Source: Chloroflexota bacterium
GTDB lineage: Bacteria > Chloroflexota > Anaerolineae > B4-G1 > SLSP01
Reading direction: 5' to 3'
Length of the DNA stretch: 6,189 nt
Assembly (NCBI GenBank): GCA_022707665.1
Contig: JAKJAE010000013.1
Location: 412 to 6,600 of the forward strand
A model generated the notes under the pieces. That model ran no database searches and was not told where the DNA came from. It saw only the letters and a program-made list of their open reading frames with translations. Shown one piece after another: positions 1 through 4,718 of this stretch. Within the stretch, counting starts at the first letter, position 1; the number at the start of each line of letters is the position of its first letter. The position numbers and the translations under genes are program-made.

Positions 1-1
1 C

Positions 2-130
2 CTGCGTGAGGATTGCCGCGATGCGCGCGACCGGGAGCGCGCGGATGCGATCTACCGCAAGTTACATGAGTTGGGGATCGTGATCGATGACGGCCCCACA
101 GAGACAACCTGGCATCTGAAAGCGCGTTGA
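2..130 (+). CDS. cysS: Cysteinyl-tRNA synthetase, C-terminal end (partial)
   Basis: This open frame enters from the left edge and ends at TGA 128-130, giving 42 visible residues. The ending, with the charged helix RDRERADAIYRKLHELGIVI followed by DDGPTETTWHLKAR, matches the usual tail of class I cysteinyl-tRNA synthetases, where an 'AD.IR..L...GI.(L/I)(E/D)D.P.GT.W' segment closes the anticodon-binding region. The enzyme charges tRNA-Cys with cysteine in the cytoplasm. The catalytic HIGH and KMSKS motifs lie outside the window, so the call rests on the tail alone and on the neighbour: cysS followed by rlmB is a known bacterial gene order (in Bacillus with mrnC between them). The stop overlaps a possible TTG start of the next gene and lies 2 bases before its ATG, so the two are probably co-transcribed. 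Confidence 0.72.
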   Translation: MREDCRDARDRERADAIYRKLHELGIVIDDGPTETTWHLKAR

Positions 131-132
131 GC

Positions 133-885
133 ATGGCCCACGACATACTCTATGGTCGCCAACCGGTGGTCGAATCGCTGCGTGCCGGACGCCGTGTGGC
201 ATACCGGTTGATGGTGTTGGATGGCGTCGCACCGGCGCCTGTGCTTCAGGAGATCGAAGGCCTAGCCAAAGGATGCGAGCTGCGAACCGATCGCCTCTCA
301 CGTGCTGAGTTGACCAGGGTCGTTGGACACGATCAGCACCAGGGCGTGGCCCTCGAGACGTCGCCATACCCGTATGTCGATACGTCCACCATGTTGGCTC
401 TGGCGAGCGACCGCGGCGAAGCCCTGTTGTTGCTCTTGCTTGACCTGTTGCAGGATGTTCACAATCTTGGAAGCCTTATGCGCACGGCTGAGGCGGTGGG
501 TGTCCACGGTGTGATCCTTCAGGAGCGCCGTGCTGCCAGCATCACTCCGGCGACGGTCAATACGTCGTCTGGAGCTGCCGAACACCTGCTGGTTGCTCGG
601 GTGACCAATCTCCCTCAGGAGATGGCACAACTCAAGAGATCTGGCGTCTGGATGGTTGGGCTTGAGGATGTGCCTGGTGCCACAGACTACACTGAAAGTG
701 ACTTGCGGGTGCCGCTTGGTTTGGTCGTAGGAAGTGAGGCGGAGGGACTCCGGCGCCTTGTACGCGTTCGCTGCGATTGGCTGGTGCGGATGCCGATGTG
801 CGGGAAGATCAACTCGCTAAATGCGGCGGTCGCCGGTTCGGTCGCGCTGTATGAAGTGCTGCGTCAACGCCGGCGAACCCCCTGA
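133..885 (+). CDS. rlmB: 23S rRNA (guanosine-2'-O-)-methyltransferase, RlmB/TrmH family (SPOUT)
   Basis: A 250-residue protein of normal length for RlmB, which methylates the 2'-OH of G2251 (E. coli numbering) in the 23S P-loop using S-adenosylmethionine. The N-terminal substrate-binding domain opens with YGRQPVVESLRAG (residues 7-19). The three SpoU motifs follow: motif 1 around residues 103-119 (LDLLQDVHNLGSLMRTA, with conserved N111 and the family catalytic arginine, here R117), motif 2 around 198-208 (VVGSEAEGLRR) and motif 3 around 226-240 (INSLNAAVAGSVALY), which forms the trefoil knot that binds the cofactor. The segment TSSGAAEHLLVARVTNL (144-160) is also typical. I chose ATG 133 because the weak GAAAG at 118-122 is about 10 bases upstream; a TTG at 127 overlapping the cysS stop would add two residues. 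Specificity for G2251 rather than another TrmH-family target cannot be proved from sequence. Confidence 0.9.
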   Translation: MAHDILYGRQPVVESLRAGRRVAYRLMVLDGVAPAPVLQEIEGLAKGCELRTDRLSRAELTRVVGHDQHQGVALETSPYPYVDTSTMLALASDRGEALLLLLLDLLQDVHNLGSLMRTAEAVGVHGVILQERRAASITPATVNTSSGAAEHLLVARVTNLPQEMAQLKRSGVWMVGLEDVPGATDYTESDLRVPLGLVVGSEAEGLRRLVRVRCDWLVRMPMCGKINSLNAAVAGSVALYEVLRQRRRTP

Positions 886-888
886 GTT

Positions 889-946
889 TGTAACCTTCTC
901 ATAGCACGCCAAGGCGACCGGGGGGCCTGGGGCGTTGACGGTTACA
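889..946. repeat. Nested inverted repeats between convergent genes (possible two-way terminator)
   Basis: The 56-base gap between the ends of rlmB and the minus-strand acetyltransferase contains two nested stems. The outer arms are TGTAACC (889-895) and GGTTACA (940-946), 7 of 7 paired. The inner arms are ACGCC-A-AGGC (906-915) and GCCT-GG-GGCGT (925-935): nine G+C-rich pairs with a small internal loop, closed by a 9-base loop. The right outer arm contains the TAA stop of the acetyltransferase. Its position between converging genes suggests transcription ending from both sides, but neither strand has a run of T after the stem, so it is not a standard intrinsic terminator. Confidence 0.4.
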
Positions 947-1964
947 GCCAGAGAATCATCTGCTGCAGCGTGCGATGGATCTCGAACCCAATGGCGCGTA
1001 GTTGCTCGATCAAGAGCGGCTGATCGGCGACGATAGTCACGACAGGCCATGGCGGGAGCCGGTGCACCAGGGCAATGCATTGGGCAACCACCTCGCGTGC
1101 CCCATCGGTCCCCAAATCCGGGCCCATCAGGATATCCCAGGCGTGGAAACGGTACTTCCGGTCGGCCATCGTGTGTACGGCCATATCGATCTCAGTGTCT
1201 CTGCCGGGGCGGACTCGAGCATCTTCCACTTGCCGGGCAAGCACACGATTCAGCCAGCCCTCGAAGCTTCGGAAGCTGAAGGGCTCTCTACGAACCTCCA
1301 GGACGAGTTGCTGATCGTGGCCGTGAATGCGAGCTGCGAGCTCTTTCCATCGATCGCCGTCCGGCGAGGTGAACCGGCGCCACCCTGGCGCCAAGACTTC
1401 CAGCTCCGGCCACTTCAGGTCCTTGGGGCGCAACATGTGCACTGTAGTTCCGACGGCACGGAAACCCAAATGCTCGTAGAGGTGGGAGGCGATCTCATTG
1501 TCGGCGCGGACTTCGAGTCCGACCCAGGTCGCGTGCTCTTCACGGGCGGCCTGTATGGCATACTCCACGAGTGTGCGGCCGATGCCCTGGCCACGGTGAT
1601 CGGGATCCACCACAACGTTGCCGATCAGGCGGCCGTGAGTGGTGCGCGGGTAGGCGACCCGCAAGGAGAGATTCCCGACCAGTGCATCGCCGTTCTGGCA
1701 GACGAAGCCGTCAGTATCGGCAATGGTGCCATAGATGGTGCGGGCAATCGGATTGGGCTGGTAGATCTTGCGCATCTGGTGCAGCATCTTCCAGCCCTGT
1801 GGGTCGAGTTCGTCTCCAAATCCGGTTTCGACCAGATCGAGGATGGCCGGCATATCCCGGCTCGGATCAACCGGCCTTACTTGCACTGTGGGGTTGCCGG
1901 ATATCGTGTGCCTCCGTTTTCGGACGAGCTCGCCGACGTCCAAGCCATGCGCTGGCCTTGTCAA
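942..1964 (-). CDS. GNAT-family N-acetyltransferase, probably with a second degenerate GNAT-like domain
   Basis: A 340-residue protein with a clear N-terminal GNAT domain (about residues 27-180). VQVRPVDPSRD (27-37) is a typical first strand. NVVVDPDHRGQGIGR (116-130) contains the R-x-x-G-x-G pyrophosphate-binding loop for acetyl-CoA (R124, G127, G129). ASHLYEHLGFRAVG (159-172) is the usual motif B region. Such enzymes move an acetyl group to an amine; the substrate cannot be read from the sequence. Residues 185-340 end in a pattern like the last half of a GNAT fold (LIEQLRAIGFEIH, then QQMILWL) without a binding loop, suggesting a tandem arrangement. The start is uncertain. No in-frame ATG precedes residue 38. 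The listed start is TTG 1964, which has no ribosome binding site; a strong GGAGG (1915-1911) stands 6 bases before an in-frame ATA (1904-1902), just where the domain would naturally begin. A minus-strand promoter lies at 2010-1983. Confidence 0.85.
   Translation of the reverse strand: MTRPAHGLDVGELVRKRRHTISGNPTVQVRPVDPSRDMPAILDLVETGFGDELDPQGWKMLHQMRKIYQPNPIARTIYGTIADTDGFVCQNGDALVGNLSLRVAYPRTTHGRLIGNVVVDPDHRGQGIGRTLVEYAIQAAREEHATWVGLEVRADNEIASHLYEHLGFRAVGTTVHMLRPKDLKWPELEVLAPGWRRFTSPDGDRWKELAARIHGHDQQLVLEVRREPFSFRSFEGWLNRVLARQVEDARVRPGRDTEIDMAVHTMADRKYRFHAWDILMGPDLGTDGAREVVAQCIALVHRLPPWPVVTIVADQPLLIEQLRAIGFEIHRTLQQMILWL
1911..1915 (-). promoter_or_regulatory. Strong Shine-Dalgarno-like GGAGG inside the annotated 5' end of the GNAT gene
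   Basis: On the minus strand GGAGG is followed by CACACG and then an in-frame ATA codon at 1904-1902. Spacing of 6 bases is ideal. It is the best ribosome binding site near this gene, and the other in-frame candidates (TTG 1964, TTG 1943, GTG 1886) have none at proper distance. Either translation begins at ATA, a very rare start codon, or the match is chance within an Arg-Arg coding stretch (CGG AGG). Confidence 0.35.
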
Positions 1965-1982
1965 CGTCGCGCATTCGGACGG

Positions 1983-2010
1983 ATTGTAGCCACAAGCCGT
2001 GGTCCGTCAA
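1983..2010 (-). promoter_or_regulatory. Sigma70-type promoter for the GNAT gene
   Basis: Reading the minus strand, TTGACG (2010-2005) is the -35 box, followed by a 16-base spacer and TACAAT (1988-1983) as the -10 box; each matches the consensus at 5 of 6 bases. Transcription would begin near 1976, about 12 bases before the TTG at 1964 and about 72 bases before the ATA at 1904. Confidence 0.55.
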
Positions 2011-2061
2011 GGGTTCGATCATATCTGGGCTCCGTTCGTCGCGTTGGCGCACGGGAAGAGC

Positions 2062-2090
2062 CAGTGTCGCCTGGTGATAGGCGACCACTG
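2062..2090. promoter_or_regulatory. Imperfect palindrome midway between divergent promoters (operator candidate)
   Basis: The left arm CAGTG-TCGCCT (2062-2072) pairs with AGGCGA-C-CACTG (2079-2090): 11 base pairs, one bulged C (2085), and a 6-base centre GGTGAT. Its centre (2076) lies almost midway between the two -35 boxes (minus strand ending at 2010, plus strand beginning at 2137), about 50 bases from each. That placement suits a regulator-binding site serving both genes. It could instead be an RNA hairpin if transcription crosses it, but no T-run follows on either strand. Confidence 0.45.
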
Positions 2091-2136
2091 ACCGAGTTGT
2101 CGCTGATTTGTAACCCGCCTGCAAACCAGGGTAGAA

Positions 2137-2164
2137 TTGTGTTAAGATGCACTCGATCTATAAT
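2137..2164 (+). promoter_or_regulatory. Sigma70-type promoter for the foldase/stalk-protein/rsmI block
   Basis: A perfect TATAAT (2159-2164) is preceded by a 16-base spacer and a weak -35 box TTGTGT (2137-2142, 3 of 6). The surrounding DNA is clearly richer in A+T than the genes on either side. Transcription would start near 2171, leaving a leader of roughly 27 bases that carries the ribosome binding site GGGAGGAT (2186-2193), 6 bases before ATG 2198. Confidence 0.55.
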
Positions 2165-2197
2165 GAATAGTGATGGTATCTCTCCGGGAGGATATGC

Positions 2198-3151
2198 ATG
2201 CGCTATTTCACAGTGGGTCTGCTGGCACTCTTGATCCTGGTGACGGCCTGTGGCACGCCTATCGGGACACCGGTTGTGACCGGGCAGACAGCAACATCAG
2301 AGCCGGTGGGCGGCGAGGCCAGCCCTGAGCCAACGACAACAGCTTCGGCAGCGCCAACAACCGAGCCCTTAGCAGCGCAGGTGAACGGCCAGCCCGTCAC
2401 GCTGGCTGCCTATGAGAGCCAGGTGGCACGCTATTCGACTTCCATGGCAGCCGCGGGACAGGATCTGGATACACCCGAGGGACAGCAGATCCTCGCCGAA
2501 GGGCGCCAGTGGGTGCTTAGCCTCATGATCGAGCAGTTGCTGATTGAGCAGCAGGCTGCACAGGCCGGCCTCGTGATCGCCGAGAGCGATCTGGACGCTA
2601 CTATCGCTCAACTACGTGCCGATATCGGAGATGCGGCGTTTGAGCAATGGCTCATCGATGAAGGACTGTCGCTCGAGGACATGCGCGAGCGACTTCGTGG
2701 CGACATGATTGCGACGCAGATGGCCAATCGGATTGCCGAGGCTATCCCGGCGCAGGCAGATCACGTGCACGCGCGCCACATCGTCGTCGCTACTGAGGAA
2801 GAGGCGCAGCAGATTCTGGGGCAACTGCAGGCTGGCGCTGACTTTGCGACGCTGGCACGGACTTATTCTCAAGACAGTAGCACACGCGACCTTGGTGGTG
2901 ATCTGGGCTTTTTCCCGGAAGGCGTGCTTACGTCCAAGGAGGTCGAGGCCGTGGCTTTTGCGCTGCAGCCAGGGCAGACCAGTGAGGTGATCGCCAGTGA
3001 GTTGGGGTATCACGTTGTGCAGGTTGTGGAACGTGTCGCGGGCCGCGAGATCGAGCCAGAAAACTTGCGCTTGCTCAGGGACCAAGCCGTGCGTAACTGG
3101 ATTGATCAGTTGCGTGCATCGTCCGACATTCAGATCTATGTGACTCCCTGA
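2198..3151 (+). CDS. PpiC/parvulin-type peptidyl-prolyl isomerase lipoprotein (PrsA/SurA-like foldase)
   Basis: A 317-residue exported lipoprotein. Residues 1-17 form a signal peptide and V15-T16-A17-C18 is a lipobox, so C18 would be lipidated and the protein held on the outer face of the cytoplasmic membrane. A Thr/Ser/Pro/Glu-rich linker (about 19-57) precedes a SurA_N-like helical chaperone domain (about 59-175, starting AAQVNGQPVTLAAYESQV). The parvulin domain spans about 199-290: VHARHIVVATEEEA, then DLGGDLGFFPEG, then ELGYHVVQVVERV, with the conserved histidines H204 and H282. Such proteins catalyse proline cis-trans isomerisation and help secreted proteins fold. The start ATG 2198 is set by GGGAGG at 2186-2191. 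It is the first gene of a three-gene + strand run; its product may serve the surface protein encoded 16 bases downstream, though that pairing is inference. It could be named prsA-like, but domain length and order do not fix orthology. Confidence 0.9.
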   Translation: MRYFTVGLLALLILVTACGTPIGTPVVTGQTATSEPVGGEASPEPTTTASAAPTTEPLAAQVNGQPVTLAAYESQVARYSTSMAAAGQDLDTPEGQQILAEGRQWVLSLMIEQLLIEQQAAQAGLVIAESDLDATIAQLRADIGDAAFEQWLIDEGLSLEDMRERLRGDMIATQMANRIAEAIPAQADHVHARHIVVATEEEAQQILGQLQAGADFATLARTYSQDSSTRDLGGDLGFFPEGVLTSKEVEAVAFALQPGQTSEVIASELGYHVVQVVERVAGREIEPENLRLLRDQAVRNWIDQLRASSDIQIYVTP

Positions 3152-3155
3152 GCTT

Positions 3156-3165
3156 GGGGAGGTGA
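3156..3165 (+). promoter_or_regulatory. Ribosome binding site that sets the stalk-protein start
   Basis: GGGGAGGTGA includes GGAGGTGA, a full complement to the 3' end of 16S rRNA. Its GGAGG core ends 5 bases before ATG 3168. A GTG at 3162 in the same frame lies inside this site and is therefore unlikely to be the start. Confidence 0.8.
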
Positions 3166-3167
3166 CC

Positions 3168-3869
3168 ATGGGGCCGAGGGATCGATTCTACAACACGGTG
3201 AGTCTGGTTGCGCTGGGGTTGACAGTGCTTACCCTTGTCTGCTATATCCTCATTGCTGTGAACCCTTATCTTCCCATCAACCCCTTTCCGCCGGATCCTG
3301 AACGGTTCATCGTGGCGACGCTCACCCCTTCGCCCACACCGAGTCGCACGCCTGCGGCGACCTGGACCGCCACTGCCACGCCAACCGTGACACCGACCCC
3401 ACCGCCGAGTTTTACGCCGACCATTACGCCGACACCTGAACCTACCGTGCCGCCAACACCTACGGCGACGCCCACGCCCACGCCGCCTCCAACTCCTCGC
3501 GTGACGCGTTCGCCTTACCCGTTCTCCTATGAGTTGAATTACGAGACTCCCTATTACGGCTGCGCCTGGATGGGTGTCGCTGGAACGGTTGTCGACATCG
3601 ACGGCAATCCACTTATGGGCTACCCCGTCCACGTCTGGGGTGGGGGCATCGATGTCGTGGTCAACTCGGGCGACAAACCGCTCTATGGTGATTCGGGATG
3701 GGAGCAATTCTTCAACAATGCACCTCAGGAGGTCCGCGGCGTCTTCCGGGTGCAGATCCACTCGCGGGACAATCCTAACCATCCGCCCGTTTCACCTGAG
3801 ATTGTCCTTGACTTCCCGGGTTATTGTTCCCGGTCGCTGGCGCACGTTGTCTTTGTCCAGAACCACTGA
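3168..3869 (+). CDS. Membrane-anchored protein with Pro/Thr stalk and C-terminal beta domain
   Basis: A 233-residue protein of unknown function. A short positive N-terminus (MGPRDR) precedes one hydrophobic segment (about residues 10-31), so the chain should be anchored with its C-terminus outside. Residues 51-110 are a low-complexity stalk dominated by T-P and T-A-T-P units, of the kind that spans a cell wall and may be glycosylated. The globular end (about 116-233) begins near Y129-Y-G-C132 and contains GVAGTVVDIDGNPLMGYPVHV (136-156), a strand-turn-strand pattern like Ig-like or carboxypeptidase-regulatory beta sandwiches, and ends with LAHVVFVQNH. C132 and C220 are the only cysteines in the outside part and could form a disulfide. 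From memory, this 'G(V/I)AG.V.D.DGNP..G..V.V' domain is frequent in secreted Chloroflexota proteins; I know of no assigned role. The gene follows the foldase gene by 16 bases and precedes rsmI by 30. Confidence 0.82.
   Translation: MGPRDRFYNTVSLVALGLTVLTLVCYILIAVNPYLPINPFPPDPERFIVATLTPSPTPSRTPAATWTATATPTVTPTPPPSFTPTITPTPEPTVPPTPTATPTPTPPPTPRVTRSPYPFSYELNYETPYYGCAWMGVAGTVVDIDGNPLMGYPVHVWGGGIDVVVNSGDKPLYGDSGWEQFFNNAPQEVRGVFRVQIHSRDNPNHPPVSPEIVLDFPGYCSRSLAHVVFVQNH
3318..3497 (+). repeat. Imperfect ACGCC/ACACC-rich coding repeat (Thr-Pro stalk)
   Basis: About 180 bases encode residues 51-110 of the stalk protein, with 25 prolines and about as many threonines among them. The DNA is made of loosely repeated 6-base units such as ACGCCG, ACACCG and ACGCCC, with varied third codon positions. 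The variation points to selection on protein composition rather than recent slippage, although the tract could change length by replication slippage. Confidence 0.75.
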
Positions 3870-3899
3870 GCTGGACGTGTGCGCCAGTCGCAGGTCGCG

Positions 3900-4718
3900 A
3901 TGACGCTATATATCGTCGGCACGCCTATTGGCAACCTTGAGGACATCACGTTGCGTGCCCTGCGGATACTGCGCGACGTGAGCTTGATTGCTGCAGAGAA
4001 CACCCGCAAGGCCGGGGTACTCCTGAGCCATTACCAGATCACTACGCCGGTCACGTCGTATTACGAAGGGAATGAGCGGCGTAGGATCCCCGAAATCCTC
4101 GAGGCGTTGGAGCGGGGGGATGTTGCCCTGATCTCGGAGGCCGGGATGCCCGGGATATCGGACCCCGGTTACCCGCTTATCGAGGCGGCGATCCAGCGTG
4201 GTGTTCCGGTCGTTCCCGTTCCCGGCGCCTCCGCTCACACGTTAGCCCTCGTCGTCTCCGGTCTGCCGACCGACCAATTCCTGTTCGTCGGGTTTCTCCC
4301 GCGAAAACGCCCTGCTGATGCACTCCGTGCGTTGGCTTCGAACCGGGCGACGCTTATCTTCTACGAGGCGCCCCATCGCCTGGAGCAGACGCTCACTCTG
4401 ATGCACGAAATCCTGGGGAACCGCCCGGTGGCGCTGTGTCGTGAACTGACGAAGCTCTACGAGGAAGTATGGCGTGGCGATCTGGAGGGCGCGCTACGGC
4501 GGGTGTCGGACCACGAGGCGGCGGGCCACCCTCCACGCGGTGAGTACACGGTGGTGGTTGCCGGCGCTACCGCAAGCCAAACCGTGTGGGACGAAGAGCG
4601 TGTCCGGGCTGCCCTTGCTGACCGAATGGCCCATGGACTCTCGCGGTCACAGGCCGCACGTGAGGTCGCTGCCATGGCCGGTTGGGAGAGGCGCCGCGTG
4701 TACGATCTGGACGCCTAG
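3900..4718 (+). CDS. rsmI: 16S rRNA (cytidine(1402)-2'-O)-methyltransferase RsmI
   Basis: A 272-residue tetrapyrrole-methylase-fold protein close to the usual RsmI length (286 in E. coli). It methylates the 2'-OH of C1402 in the 16S decoding centre, using S-adenosylmethionine. Signature segments in order: LYIVGTPIGNLEDITLRAL (3-21), AENTRKAGVLLSHY (32-45), ISEAGMPGISDPGYPLI (78-94), VPVPGASA (105-112), SGLPTDQFLFVGFLPRK (120-136), IFYEAPHRLEQTL (153-165), RELTKLYEEVWRGDL (181-195) and RGEYTVVVAG (213-222). The C-terminal helix pair GLSRSQAAREVAAMAGWERRRVYDL (246-270) is also family-typical. Residues 80-83 read E-A-G-M where E. coli-type proteins have D-A-G-T, a variant I believe occurs in other phyla. 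ATG 3900 was chosen because the protein then begins MTLYIVGTPIGNL as in relatives, with CAGGT at 3891-3895; a GTG at 3879 would add 7 residues. It is last in the + strand block and its stop overlaps that of ribF. Confidence 0.95.
   Translation: MTLYIVGTPIGNLEDITLRALRILRDVSLIAAENTRKAGVLLSHYQITTPVTSYYEGNERRRIPEILEALERGDVALISEAGMPGISDPGYPLIEAAIQRGVPVVPVPGASAHTLALVVSGLPTDQFLFVGFLPRKRPADALRALASNRATLIFYEAPHRLEQTLTLMHEILGNRPVALCRELTKLYEEVWRGDLEGALRRVSDHEAAGHPPRGEYTVVVAGATASQTVWDEERVRAALADRMAHGLSRSQAAREVAAMAGWERRRVYDLDA
4715..4718. other. Shared palindromic stop: rsmI and ribF overlap tail to tail in CTAG
   Basis: The + strand stop of rsmI is TAG 4716-4718 and the minus-strand stop of ribF is TAG 4717-4715. 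Both fit within the self-complementary CTAG. There is no space for a terminator between the genes, so each transcript must run into the opposite coding strand before ending. Confidence 0.95.

Noticed and set aside
1943..1964. TTGACA at 1964-1959 on the minus strand as a -35 box.
   Set aside because: No -10-like hexamer lies at 15-19 bases downstream (GGACGT at 17), while a well-formed promoter is present at 2010-1983.
1867..2124. A minus-strand frame of 85 codons overlapping the 5' part of the GNAT gene and the divergent gap.
   Set aside because: It is in a different frame from the GNAT gene, has no family resemblance and no ribosome binding site, and its interior contains the better-supported minus-strand promoter.
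1002..2234. A 410-codon open frame on the + strand, antisense to the GNAT gene and longer than it.
   Set aside because: It has no recognisable domain or ribosome binding site, runs through the divergent promoter region and overlaps the foldase start. The minus-strand frame has clear acetyl-CoA binding motifs, so this is a high-G+C shadow frame.
3266..3481. A minus-strand frame coding a Gly/Val repeat protein.
   Set aside because: It is the complement of the Thr-Pro stalk codons; the Gly-Val repeat simply mirrors the ACGCC-type units.
3318..3497. The repeated ACGCC-type units as a CRISPR or tandem-repeat array.
   Set aside because: The units are short, irregular and in frame with a Thr-Pro protein stalk; there are no constant repeats separated by unique spacers.
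3075..3782. A 235-codon minus-strand frame with an Arg/Gly-rich middle.
   Set aside because: Shadow of the stalk-protein gene. The Arg/Gly bias comes from the reverse complement of the Pro/Thr tract, and the opposite strand has a perfect ribosome binding site, a membrane segment and a plausible domain.
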